A DNA stretch of 64,000 nt, taken from assembly GCA_003574785.1 (NCBI GenBank), contig QORU01000008.1:186001-250000 (forward strand), written 5' to 3'. The notes under the pieces were generated by a model. That model made no database searches, was not told the DNA's origin, and was given only the letters and a program-made list of their open reading frames with translations. Each line of letters starts with the position of its first letter. Position 1 is the first letter of the stretch. Positions 54,107-64,000 of the stretch are shown piece by piece. Made by a program: the position numbers and the translations under genes. The stretch is from Taklimakanibacter deserti. GTDB lineage: Bacteria > Pseudomonadota > Alphaproteobacteria > Rhizobiales > Aestuariivirgaceae.

Positions 54107-54197
54107 GCATGATCCGGAAAAGTGGATTCCGGTTTTCCGAAAAGATCATGCGCAAACAAGAGATAAAACGCGATGGCCGCTGAAGCCATCGCGTTTT
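54107..54197. repeat. Rhizobial-type palindromic intergenic element with two hairpins
   Basis: GCATGATC (54107-54114) pairs with GATCATGC (54144-54151) around GGAAAAGTGGATTCCGGTTT, forming a long imperfect hairpin. A second, perfect 13-bp stem follows: AAAACGCGATGGC (54165-54177) and GCCATCGCGTTTT (54185-54197), loop CGCTGAA. Elements reading 'GCATGATCCGGAAAAGTGG..CCGGTTTTCCGAAAAGATCATGC' are widely repeated in Hyphomicrobiales. The second stem, with As before and Ts after, can terminate both the peroxiredoxin and the convergent rnhA transcript. Confidence 0.8.
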
Positions 54198-54654
54198 AGG
54201 AAATCTTGGCGCCTTTCTTGAACGGCGCCATTCCCGCGCGCGCCAGCTCGTCGGCGCGCTCATTGTCGTCATGGCCGGCATGGCCTTTTACCCAATGCCA
54301 GGTCACCTGATGGCGGTGCAGCGCCTGGTCGAGGCGCTGCCATAGCTCGGCATTCTTGACCGGCTTCTTGTCGGACGTCTTCCAGCCATTGCGCTTCCAG
54401 CCATGGATCCATTTGCTGATGCCGTCGCGCAGATATTGCGAGTCGGTGTGGAGTTCGACGGCCGCCGGTCGGGTGAGCGCCTCGAGCGCCATGATCGCCG
54501 CCGTGAGCTCCATGCGGTTGTTGGTGGTGAGGGTCTCGCCGCCCTTGAGCTCCTTTTCATGCCCGCCATAGCGCAGTATGGCGCCCCAGCCGCCCGGTCC
54601 CGGATTGCCGGAACAGGCGCCGTCGGTATGGATGACGACTGCCGGCGCCGTCAT
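54196..54654 (-). CDS. rnhA: Ribonuclease HI
   Basis: The 152-residue enzyme removes RNA from RNA/DNA hybrids. The DEDD catalytic set is visible in [42 protein letters not shown] and [16 protein letters not shown]. Its start overlaps the ispH stop by 4 bases, a pairing commonly seen in alphaproteobacteria. The 3' end runs into the GCGTTTT arm of the hairpin element. Confidence 0.95.
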   Translation of the reverse strand: MTAPAVVIHTDGACSGNPGPGGWGAILRYGGHEKELKGGETLTTNNRMELTAAIMALEALTRPAAVELHTDSQYLRDGISKWIHGWKRNGWKTSDKKPVKNAELWQRLDQALHRHQVTWHWVKGHAGHDDNERADELARAGMAPFKKGAKIS

Positions 54655-55613
54655 GCGGCGGGCTTCGCTTCGCGCAATTCCCGCGGCAGCTTGAAGGAGA
54701 CATTCTCTTCGCGCAGCACGACATTCTCGACCGTCACGTCGTAATGCGCGCGGAACGCATCGATGATCTCGTTGACCAGCACTTCTGGTGCCGAAGCGCC
54801 GGCGGTGAGGCCGATGGTCGAGAGGTTCTTGAGCCTCGACCAGTCGAGATCCTGCGCCCGCTGCACCAGCTCCGCCGACGGACAGCCGTTCTTGAGACCG
54901 ACCTCGACGAGGCGCTTCGAATTGGAGGAGTTGGGGGCCCCGACCACGAGCAGCAGGTCGAGCCGTTCGGCGATCGACTTTACCGCCTCCTGGCGGTTGG
55001 TGGTGGCGTAGCAGATGTCTTCCTTGTACGGCCCGCGGATTTCGGGGAAGCGCCGCTTCAGCGTATCGACGATCTCTTTCGTGTCGTCGACCGACAAGGT
55101 GGTCTGCGTGGCATAGGCGAGCTTCGCCGGATCGTGTGGTGAGAAGCTTTCCGCTTCCTTGACCGTCTCGATGAGGGTGATGGCGCCTTCCGGCAGCTGC
55201 CCCATCGTGCCGATGACCTCGGGGTGTCCCTTATGGCCGATGAGCACGATATCGAGGCCCTCATTGTGATGGCGCTGCGCCTCCATATGAACCTTGGTGA
55301 CGAGGGGGCAAGTGGCGTCGATCTGGAACAGCTGGCGCTGGCGAGCTGCCTGGGGCACCGCCTTGGGCACACCATGGGCAGAGAAGATCACCGGGCGGTC
55401 GCCATCCGGGATCTCGTCGAGCTCATCGACGAAGATGGCGCCTTTGGCCTTGAGATCGTCGACCACGAATTTGTTATGCACGATCTCGTGGCGCACATAG
55501 ACCGGCGCGCCATAGAGCTTGAGCGCCCGCTCGACGATGTCGATGGCCCGCACCACGCCGGCGCAGAAACCTCTGGGCGCGGCAAGGAGGATGGTCAGAG
55601 GGGGCTTGCTCAT
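54651..55613 (-). CDS. ispH: 4-hydroxy-3-methylbut-2-enyl diphosphate reductase
   Basis: The 320-residue iron-sulfur enzyme catalyses the last step of the MEP isoprenoid pathway. The three cluster Cys lie in [24 protein letters not shown] and [12 protein letters not shown] or nearby GCPSAEL; the [21 protein letters not shown] and [10 protein letters not shown] substrate-binding segments are intact. ATG 55613 gives the family-like start. It shows that the host makes isoprenoids by the MEP route, which matters for reading the DRL gene at 1524. Confidence 0.95.
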   Translation of the reverse strand: MSKPPLTILLAAPRGFCAGVVRAIDIVERALKLYGAPVYVRHEIVHNKFVVDDLKAKGAIFVDELDEIPDGDRPVIFSAHGVPKAVPQAARQRQLFQIDATCPLVTKVHMEAQRHHNEGLDIVLIGHKGHPEVIGTMGQLPEGAITLIETVKEAESFSPHDPAKLAYATQTTLSVDDTKEIVDTLKRRFPEIRGPYKEDICYATTNRQEAVKSIAERLDLLLVVGAPNSSNSKRLVEVGLKNGCPSAELVQRAQDLDWSRLKNLSTIGLTAGASAPEVLVNEIIDAFRAHYDVTVENVVLREENVSFKLPRELREAKPAA

Positions 55614-55674
55614 GGGGGCTAGATGGCGAAGGTGGTCAAGGCTTGTCAAGGTGGCACGGTGGCGGCCGGGAACC

Positions 55675-56463
55675 CTACCTGCCGCTTGTGCCGATGCTGC
55701 TCAGCATGTCGGTGCGGAAGGCGGCGTCGAGCTGCGACATAAATACCTCGGCGCAGCGCATGTGCTCCTCCATGATCTTGCGCACCGCGGCGGCATCGCC
55801 CTTGCGATAGGCCGCGACGAGGTCGAGATGGCTCTGCGCATTATGCTGGCCGAAGGCATCGCGCGCATCCTCGCCCTCGCGGCGGAATTCGACCAGGTCG
55901 CGCAGGACGCCGTTGATGAAGCCGCAGATGAAAGCGAGGAAGGGATTGTCGCAGCTCTCGCAGAGAATGTCGTGGAAATCGAGCTCGAGGCGACGGGCCG
56001 TGGCGCGATCGCCGTCGGCGCGCGCCTTCACGCAGGCCGCCACATTGGCCTCCATCCGCTGCAGCTGATCCGCGCTCAGCCTACCCGTCACATGCACGGC
56101 CAACGTCACCTCGACGCTACGGCGCACCTCATAGACCTGCTCGAAGCTCAGATCGAGGAAATGCAGATAGGTCCTGAGCTGCTGGATCGAGGAATCGACC
56201 GAGACCGCCTGGACCTCGGCGCCGCCATTGGGCCCGGTCTGCATTTTCACGAGCCCGTTGACCTCGAGCGCCGTGAGCGCCTCGCGCACCGTTCCCTTCG
56301 AGCAGTCATATTGCTCGACCAGCATGCGCTCATTGGGCAGCCTGTCGCCAGGCTTGAGCCGGTCGCGCGCGATCCGGTGCCTGAGGTCGTCGGCGATCAG
56401 ATTGGACAATTTCGGCCGCCGCAAAGGCAGGTGCGGGCGGCTCTTATCCTCGATGTCGCTCAT
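55675..56463 (-). CDS. GntR-family transcriptional regulator with FCD domain
   Basis: The 262-residue regulator has a winged helix ([20 protein letters not shown], then [18 protein letters not shown], about residues 40-80) and a C-terminal FCD ligand-binding domain ([38 protein letters not shown]) with the usual metal-binding Asp/His positions. FCD regulators typically respond to organic acids or amino-acid derivatives. It is divergent from a secreted P1 peptidase; a perfect 17-bp palindrome lies in the gap. Confidence 0.9.
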   Translation of the reverse strand: MSDIEDKSRPHLPLRRPKLSNLIADDLRHRIARDRLKPGDRLPNERMLVEQYDCSKGTVREALTALEVNGLVKMQTGPNGGAEVQAVSVDSSIQQLRTYLHFLDLSFEQVYEVRRSVEVTLAVHVTGRLSADQLQRMEANVAACVKARADGDRATARRLELDFHDILCESCDNPFLAFICGFINGVLRDLVEFRREGEDARDAFGQHNAQSHLDLVAAYRKGDAAAVRKIMEEHMRCAEVFMSQLDAAFRTDMLSSIGTSGR

Positions 56464-56530
56464 GATAGCGGCAGTGCCATTTGAATCAGAAAAACAGAAT
56501 AGACGAGCCCGGGATGTTGAAAAGCCGATC

Positions 56531-56547
56531 GGTTCACATTGTGAACC
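56531..56547. promoter_or_regulatory. GntR operator candidate, perfect 17-bp palindrome
   Basis: GGTTCACA-T-TGTGAACC is perfectly symmetrical and lies 68 bases from the GntR start and 26 bases before the -35 box of the P1 peptidase promoter. The arms (GGTTCACA) have the size expected for FadR-type GntR regulators. Only one copy was seen. Confidence 0.65.
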
Positions 56548-56572
56548 CTTTCAAGGTCAACTGACATTCCTT

Positions 56573-56617
56573 TTGACAGCGGTCGCTCAATTATCATATT
56601 TATACATATAAATATAA
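56573..56617 (+). promoter_or_regulatory. Promoter of the P1 peptidase gene with AT-rich palindrome
   Basis: TTGACA (56573-56578) is a perfect -35 box, followed at about 17 bases by ATATTTATACAT. The stretch ATTTAT-ACAT-ATAAAT (56598-56613) is a palindrome over the -10 region. The same ATTTAT-N4-ATAAAT occurs at 58342-58357 in front of the truncated DUF1989 gene. Between this and the gene, GAGGAGGAAGG is the ribosome site. Confidence 0.6.
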
Positions 56618-56686
56618 CAATCGGAAATGGTGAGGGTGCCGGCGTGATCCATCAGGGGGAGAAACGCTGTCTGAGGAGGAAGGCAA

Positions 56687-57910
56687 ATGACCAGACTGAT
56701 GAATACGGTCGCGATACTGGCCCTCGGCGCCGCTCTGGCGTTCGGCGCCGGCACCGCAATGGCGGCCGGCAAGGAGCGGGCGCGCGATCTCGGTGTTCCC
56801 TTCGTGGGCACGCCTGGACCCAATAATGCCATCACCGACGTGGCCGGCGTGGAGGTAGGCTATTCGACGATCATCGAGGGCGAAGGCAAGACCGAGGTCG
56901 GCAAGGGGCCGATACGCACCGGCGTCACGGCCATCCTGCCGCGCGGCAAGACCTTCGGGCCGACTTTTGCCGGCTGGTACACACATAACGGCAATGGCGA
57001 GATGACGGGCACGACCTGGATCGACGAGAGCGGCTTCCTCGAAGGCCCGGTCATGATCACCAACACCCACAGCGTCGGCGTGGTGCGCGATGCGGTGATC
57101 ACCTGGCAGGCCAAGCACGATCTCGTCGGTCCGACCGAGAACAATCTCTACTGGCTGTTGCCGGTGGTGGCCGAAACCTGGGACGGCATCCTCAATGACA
57201 TCAACGGCATGCATGTGAAGCCGGAGCATGTCTATCAGGCCCTCGACAGCGCGGCCTCCGGCCCCATCGCGGAAGGCAATGTCGGCGGCGGAACCGGCAT
57301 GAATCTCTTTCGCTTCAAGGGCGGCACCGGCACCGCTTCGCGCAAGCTTCCAGCCGACAATGGCGGCTACACGGTGGGCGTCCTGGTGCAGGGGAATTTC
57401 GGCCGGCGTGAGGATCTCATGATCGCGGGCGTCCCGGTCGGGACTGAGATTCAGGATCTGCTGCCGGACTATTCCTGGAACAGGAAGAAGACCGAGATCA
57501 AGGATGTCCTGTCCGATGCGGAGAAGGAACAGGGCTCGATCATCGTGGTGGTGGCGACCGATGCGCCGCTCTTGTCGCAGCAATTGCGGCGCCTGGCGAA
57601 GCGCGTGACGATCGGCATCGGCCGCGTCGGTGGCTTCGGCGGCAATGGCTCAGGCGATATCTTCGTCGCCTTCTCCACCGCCAATCCGCAAGCTTACAGC
57701 CGCGGCGGCAACACGAAGCTCGAGATGATGTCGAATGACGACATGGATCCCATCATCAAGGCGACGGCCTATGCCACCGAAGAGGCCATCATCAATGCGA
57801 TGGTCGCGGCCGAGACGATGAAGGGCCGTGACGACAATACGACCTTCGCCCTTCCGCATGACCGGGTGAAGGAACTCATGAAGAAGTACGGCCGCTCCAC
57901 CCAGCAGTAG
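56687..57910 (+). CDS. Secreted P1-family (S58) aminopeptidase/esterase, DmpA-like
   Basis: The 407-residue protein has a signal peptide (MNTVAILALGAALAFGAGTA, cleavage after AMA at about residue 27), then the P1 fold: LGVPFVGTPGPNNAITDVAG, VEVGYSTI, IRTGVTAILP, THSVGVVRDAV and the self-cleavage site with the nucleophile Ser in GGNGSGDIFVAF. Family members (DmpA, BapA) cleave N-terminal residues including D- or beta-amino acids and split autocatalytically. Location would be the periplasm. Divergent from GntR; terminator follows. Confidence 0.88.
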   Translation: MTRLMNTVAILALGAALAFGAGTAMAAGKERARDLGVPFVGTPGPNNAITDVAGVEVGYSTIIEGEGKTEVGKGPIRTGVTAILPRGKTFGPTFAGWYTHNGNGEMTGTTWIDESGFLEGPVMITNTHSVGVVRDAVITWQAKHDLVGPTENNLYWLLPVVAETWDGILNDINGMHVKPEHVYQALDSAASGPIAEGNVGGGTGMNLFRFKGGTGTASRKLPADNGGYTVGVLVQGNFGRREDLMIAGVPVGTEIQDLLPDYSWNRKKTEIKDVLSDAEKEQGSIIVVVATDAPLLSQQLRRLAKRVTIGIGRVGGFGGNGSGDIFVAFSTANPQAYSRGGNTKLEMMSNDDMDPIIKATAYATEEAIINAMVAAETMKGRDDNTTFALPHDRVKELMKKYGRSTQQ

Positions 57911-57924
57911 AACCGCTTCCTCCC

Positions 57925-57960
57925 AGGGCGTCGGGCACTTGGCCCGGCGCCCTGTTTTTT
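57925..57960 (+). terminator. Intrinsic terminator after the P1 peptidase gene
   Basis: AGGGCGTCGGGC (57925-57936) pairs with GCCCGGCGCCCT (57942-57953), one T-G wobble, followed by G and six T. It also lies directly beyond the stop of the truncated DUF1989 frame on the other strand. Confidence 0.85.
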
Positions 57961-57961
57961 C

Positions 57962-58324
57962 TCAAAGAAGCTCGACGACAAGTTCGCTGGGCTCGGCACC
58001 GTGAGCGTTGACCGCCCAGCCTTCGAGATTGAGATCGAAGGGGCAGCACGAGACGGCGCAGATGAGATCGATCAGCGCTTCGAACTCGATGAAGGCGCCG
58101 GCTTGCACCGGATTGTCGGGTGAGGAGAAGGAGCCGTCGGCGCCGACGACCGTCCTGGTGAAGAGATTGATCGGCTGCGGGATCACGTCGATATTGTAGC
58201 CCATGCGGCGCATGGCGACGCAGAGATTGTCGGCGCAGCTCGCATGGTTGCCCTTGTAGCCGAGCTGCTCGTAGTGCAATTGGTCGCAAGCTGCGATCAT
58301 CATGTCGTGCACGCCATGGGCGCG
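57962..58324 (-). pseudogene. DUF1989 (urea-carboxylase-associated family) gene lacking its 5' half
   Basis: The frame matches the C-terminal half of DUF1989 proteins: GVHDMMIAACDQLHYEQLGY, the Cys-containing GNHASCADNLCVAMRRMGYN, DVIPQPINLFTRTVVGADGS, GAFIEFEALIDLICAVSCCP and a normal C-terminus. Full-length relatives are about 200-280 residues with an N-terminal half containing a metal-binding Cys; here homology stops at about 58315, and an A+T-rich promoter-like sequence with a palindrome begins at once. Upstream in frame the codons look non-coding. It is most simply a deletion remnant; a translated C-terminal fragment from an internal ATG (58303 or 58300) is possible. Confidence 0.7.
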
Positions 58325-58341
58325 GTGCTGGCTAATTATTA

Positions 58342-58357
58342 TATTTATCCAGATAAA
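58342..58357. promoter_or_regulatory. AT-rich palindrome upstream of the DUF1989 remnant
   Basis: ATTTAT-CCAG-ATAAAT is the same ATTTAT-N4-ATAAAT design as at 56598-56613 before the P1 peptidase gene. It lies just upstream of where homology to DUF1989 ends. Possibly a shared operator of the GntR protein or of another regulator. Apart from this site and the riboswitch, 58325-58792 shows no gene. Confidence 0.5.
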
Positions 58358-58561
58358 TTGTATTCGCATATCGCACAGTCTAGCTGAAGATGAACCTGTT
58401 AACGACTGACTTGTGGAGAAACCCAGCACTGGCATTCGCGGCCGGGGGTTGAGAAATTCCTCTCCCGGTTGTCATGCGCCGGCGCCACGGCAGCCGTTCG
58501 TCAAGACCTCTTGCCTTTCTTCAGACCCGCAACTACCTTCGCGCCGTTCGTTGAGAACACA

Positions 58562-58745
58562 CGCGGGAGAGGCCGGTTCGATCCGGCGCCGAAGGAGCAA
58601 CCGCCCCGGAAACTCTCAGGCAAAAGGACCGCATGCGTTCGCCGACTCTGGAGAGCAGGGGACAACCCCTCACCGAAGGAGCCAAGCCCATGTGTCGGAG
58701 CGACATGGGCGAAATCTCTCAGGTTCTCTGACAGAGGGGGCAGGC
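58562..58745 (+). promoter_or_regulatory. Tandem glycine riboswitch upstream of gcvT
   Basis: Two consecutive aptamers have the standard glycine-riboswitch features. The first (about 58564-58645) has CGGGAGAGGCC, GCGCCGAAGGAGCAACC and ACTCTCAGGCAAAAGGACCG; the second (about 58650-58745) has TCTGGAGAGCAGGGG, CACCGAAGGAGCCAAGCCC and AATCTCTCAGGTTCTCTGACAGAG. They share the short linker between them and lie about 48 bases before gcvT. Glycine binding is expected to turn on the glycine-cleavage operon. No clear terminator follows the second aptamer, so control could be at translation. Confidence 0.95.
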
Positions 58746-58792
58746 TTGGCTGCGGCCGGGTCTTGCTCAATCTTGTCGGAACCGGGATTTGA

Positions 58793-59917
58793 ATGGCAAC
58801 GCTCACAGAAACGCTTCACCGCACCCCCCTCTATGATCTTCATGTAAAGCTGGGCGCCCGCATCGTGCCCTTCGCCGGCTTCGAGATGCCGGTGCAGTAT
58901 CCGACCGGCATCCTCACCGAGCACAATTGGACGAGAGGCTCGGCGGGGCTCTTCGATGTCTCCCACATGGGCCAGGCTTATGTGACGGGACCCGATCACG
59001 CGACGGTAGCCAAGGCCGTGGAAAGGCTGGTGCCGGGCGATGTTTTGGGCCTGGCGCCGCACCGCACCCGCTACACGCAATTCACCAATCCGCAAGGTGG
59101 CATCATCGATGATCTGATGATCACCCGCGACCTCGAGGATGGCCGCCTCTATATCGTCGTCAATGCGTCGCGCAAGGACGTCGACTATGCCTGGCTCCGG
59201 CAGCATCTGCCGAGGGAGGTCAAGCTCGAGCCCATCGAGGATCGCGCCCTTGTCGCCTTGCAGGGCCCCAAGGCCGCCGCCGTCCTGGCGCGCCATTCTC
59301 CGAAGGCCGCGAGCCTTGCCTTCATGAGCGCCGCCAATGACACATTCGACGGCATTCAATGCCATGTCGCACGGCTGGGCTATACCGGCGAGGACGGTTT
59401 CGAGATCTCGGTCGCCGCGAAGGATGCGCTGCCGTTGGTCGAGACCTTGCTGGCCGATCCAGACGTCAAGCCGATCGGGCTCGGCGCGCGTGATTCGCTG
59501 CGCCTCGAGGCGGGGCTCTGCCTCTATGGCCATGACATCGATGAGGAGACGAGCCCGGTCGAAGCCGATCTCGTCTGGTCGATCGGCAAGAGGCGGCGCG
59601 CCGAAGGCGGCTTCACAGGCGCCTCTCGCATCACCCGCGAGATCCGTGACGGAGCGAAGCGCAAGCGCGTCGGCATCAAGCCGGAAGGCCGCGCTCCCGC
59701 CCGCGAGGGTTCGGTCATTCTCAACGCGGAAGGCCGCGCCATCGGCATCGTGACCTCCGGCGGCTTCGGTCCGACGGTCAATGGTCCGGTCGCCATGGGC
59801 TATGTCGAGACGGCCTATGCGGCGCCGGGTACGAAGATCAGCCTCGTGGTGCGCGACAAGCCGATGCCGGCGGAGATCGCCGCGCTGCCGTTCACGCCGC
59901 ACAATTACAAACGCTAG
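58793..59917 (+). CDS. gcvT: Glycine cleavage system T protein (aminomethyltransferase)
   Basis: The 374-residue cytosolic protein transfers the methylene of glycine from the H protein to tetrahydrofolate, releasing ammonia. It has LYDLHVKLGARIVPFAGFEM, the SAGLFDVSHMGQ catalytic region, GYTGEDGFEISV and LGARDSLRLEAGLCLYGHD, all in family order. First gene of gcvTHP, controlled by the glycine riboswitch. Confidence 0.97.
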   Translation: MATLTETLHRTPLYDLHVKLGARIVPFAGFEMPVQYPTGILTEHNWTRGSAGLFDVSHMGQAYVTGPDHATVAKAVERLVPGDVLGLAPHRTRYTQFTNPQGGIIDDLMITRDLEDGRLYIVVNASRKDVDYAWLRQHLPREVKLEPIEDRALVALQGPKAAAVLARHSPKAASLAFMSAANDTFDGIQCHVARLGYTGEDGFEISVAAKDALPLVETLLADPDVKPIGLGARDSLRLEAGLCLYGHDIDEETSPVEADLVWSIGKRRRAEGGFTGASRITREIRDGAKRKRVGIKPEGRAPAREGSVILNAEGRAIGIVTSGGFGPTVNGPVAMGYVETAYAAPGTKISLVVRDKPMPAEIAALPFTPHNYKR

Positions 59918-59935
59918 TTTTCAGGGGAGTAATCG

Positions 59936-60307
59936 ATGAGCAAGCACTACACGAAAGAGCATGAGTGGATCAGCGTCGATGGCGACATCGCCACGATCGG
60001 CATCACCAATCACGCGCAGGAACAATTGGGCGACGTCGTCTTCGTCGAATTGCCGGCGATCGGCAAGGCCGTGACCAAGGGCGGCGATGCGGCCGTGGTC
60101 GAATCGGTCAAGGCCGCGAGCGAGGTCTATGCGCCGGTCACAGGCGAGGTCGTCGAAGTGAACAAACAGCTGGAAGGCGATCCGGCCCTCGTCAACCGCG
60201 AGGCGGAAGGTGCCGCCTGGTTCATGAAGGTCAGGCTCAAGGACAAGGGCGAGCTCGCCGATCTGATGGACAAGGCCGCCTACGATAAGTTCGTGGCGGA
60301 GCAATAG
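59936..60307 (+). CDS. gcvH: Glycine cleavage system H protein
   Basis: The 123-residue lipoyl carrier has [35 protein letters not shown] and the lipoylation site [20 protein letters not shown] (Lys about residue 62). It shuttles the aminomethyl group among P, T and L proteins. Starts 18 bases after gcvT with AGGGGAG ahead of it. Confidence 0.97.
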   Translation: MSKHYTKEHEWISVDGDIATIGITNHAQEQLGDVVFVELPAIGKAVTKGGDAAVVESVKAASEVYAPVTGEVVEVNKQLEGDPALVNREAEGAAWFMKVRLKDKGELADLMDKAAYDKFVAEQ

Positions 60308-60318
60308 GAAACCAAACC

Positions 60319-63225
<2,907 letters not shown>

Positions 63226-63231
63226 ATTTCT

Positions 63232-63942
63232 CTAATGTCGAAGGCTCTCATGGATATTGTAGGCCAGTAGAGCAAGCACGACGGCGAGGCCCAGATAAAG
63301 GATGGTGTATTCCATCCGGACCGCCGTCGGCACGTCGCGATAGCGCCGGGCCTCGGGCGAGTTCGGGTCATAGCGCCAGGCGGCGAGAAGGCTCGGCGCG
63401 GCGAGGACGGCGATCAGGATCAACAACGGGCTCGGGAAATAGAAGAAGAGCGCGACGAGCAACGGCACGCCCAGGAACCAGATGCGCGGCGAGAGGATCT
63501 GCGTGATGCGCCCGCCATCGAGCGGCGACAGCGGTATCAGGTTGAACAGATTGATCATGAAGCCTGAATAGGCGAGCGCCATGAGGAGATCGCTCTCCTC
63601 TGCGCGGGCGAGGAAATAGACCGCGAAGGCGCCCAATGTGCCGATGAATGGCCCAGCATAAGCGACATAGGCTTCGGTCTCGGCATCGACGAGCCTGTCC
63701 TTGAGCGTGATCCAGGCGCCGAGGAAGGGGATGAACATCGGCAGGCCCACATCGAGGCCTCTTTGCCGGGCGGCGGCATAATGGCCGAGCTCATGCACCA
63801 GGATGAGGCCGACGAAGCCGGCAGCGAAAGGCAGGCCGTAGATCGTCGTATAGACCCAGATGGTGACGAGCATGCTGCCGACGGACAGCAGCACCTTGCC
63901 GAGCTTCAGCGACGCCAGAAAGAGGAGAAGGGCCTTGATCAA
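63232..63942 (-). CDS. M50-family site-2-protease-like membrane metalloprotease
   Basis: The 236-residue membrane protein has the zinc motif HELGH in GLILVHELGHYAAARQRGLD (about 49-53) and the second metal motif NLIPLSPLDGGRITQIL (about 148-165), with six to seven membrane segments. It resembles short, PDZ-free site-2 proteases of unknown substrate (not RseP-type). It starts with TTG at 63942, overlapping the stop of the upstream gene in TTGA, so the two are coupled. Confidence 0.88.
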   Translation of the reverse strand: MIKALLLFLASLKLGKVLLSVGSMLVTIWVYTTIYGLPFAAGFVGLILVHELGHYAAARQRGLDVGLPMFIPFLGAWITLKDRLVDAETEAYVAYAGPFIGTLGAFAVYFLARAEESDLLMALAYSGFMINLFNLIPLSPLDGGRITQILSPRIWFLGVPLLVALFFYFPSPLLILIAVLAAPSLLAAWRYDPNSPEARRYRDVPTAVRMEYTILYLGLAVVLALLAYNIHESLRH

Positions 63943-64000
63943 GCTTGTGGCGTCGTGTTCTTGCGCCGGAACAGCTTGAAGATGCCGCCGCCGGCGACTG
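63939..64000 (-). CDS. Unidentified gene, C-terminal fragment (runs off the right edge)
   Basis: Only the last ~20 codons are visible; they read VAGGGIFKLFRRKNTTPQA before a TGA at 63939-63941. The basic FKLFRRKN end gives no family clue. It overlaps the M50 start by 3 bases, which is why it is recorded. Confidence 0.5.
   Translation of the reverse strand, partial: VAGGGIFKLFRRKNTTPQA

Overview
The window is high-GC, gene-dense bacterial chromosome. Gene content and order point to an alphaproteobacterium of the order Hyphomicrobiales (Rhizobiales): a coxB-coxA-ctaB-coxF-ctaG-coxC-DUF983-SURF1-thrC-M16 peptidase string, ialB beside tldD, a ubiA-pmbA-cysQ-DUF4170 operon, two small DUF1127 proteins, and intergenic hairpin repeats of rhizobial type. 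The genus cannot be fixed from this sequence. No rRNA, tRNA, CRISPR array, prophage or intact insertion sequence was seen.

Layout. 1-7.4 kb: a partial DUF559 gene, an orphan UgpC/MalK-type ABC ATPase, and a divergent catabolic operon (DRL/COG4091 oxidoreductase, acetoin/pyruvate dehydrogenase-type E1 alpha, E1 beta and E2, PfkB kinase). 7.4-16.7 kb: a copper island (copA and csoR with two shared operators), an interrupted unknown gene, a MocR regulator divergent from a DUF1127 gene, a MarR regulator divergent from an alpha/beta hydrolase, a frameshifted SIMPL-domain gene and an omega-amino-acid aminotransferase. 16.7-31.3 kb: a degenerate EAL membrane protein, a HAD hydrolase, a MaoC hydratase, ribF, a six-gene leftward operon (ubiA to a LysR gene), rsmE, gshA, a nitronate monooxygenase, a second regulator/DUF1127 pair and a Phd/PemK-like toxin-antitoxin pair. 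31.3-38.3 kb: a leftward HAD-MATE-DUF937-DUF937 operon, a class V aminotransferase, and ialB-tldD. 38.5-48.3 kb: the aa3 cytochrome c oxidase operon with its assembly factors, then thrC, an M16 peptidase and a GNAT acetyltransferase. 48.4-55.6 kb: a large PAS-GGDEF-EAL protein, yqgE, a DsbD-alpha-like protein, a peroxiredoxin, rnhA and ispH. 55.6-64 kb: a GntR regulator divergent from a secreted P1 peptidase, a 5'-truncated DUF1989 remnant, and a tandem glycine riboswitch in front of gcvT-gcvH-gcvP, followed by an M50 metalloprotease.

The most interesting locus is 1.5-7.4 kb. The first gene closely resembles, from memory, the Brucella DXP-reductoisomerase-like enzyme (DRL), which interconverts 1-deoxy-D-xylulose 5-phosphate (DXP) and 2-C-methyl-D-erythritol 4-phosphate (MEP). 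It is translationally coupled to an acetoin-dehydrogenase-type complex, whose chemistry cleaves CH3-CO-CHOH-R acyloins; DXP has exactly that head group. A sugar kinase follows. I infer a possible catabolic reversal of the first steps of the MEP pathway: methylerythritol or deoxyxylulose -> MEP/DXP -> acetyl-CoA + glyceraldehyde 3-phosphate. This is a hypothesis. ispH elsewhere in the window shows that the host uses the MEP pathway for isoprenoids, so whether a normal dxr exists elsewhere decides between a biosynthetic and a catabolic role.

Several genes look damaged or decayed: 10226-10798 (in-frame TGA), 14486-15213 (one-base frameshift) and 57962-58324 (5' truncation).
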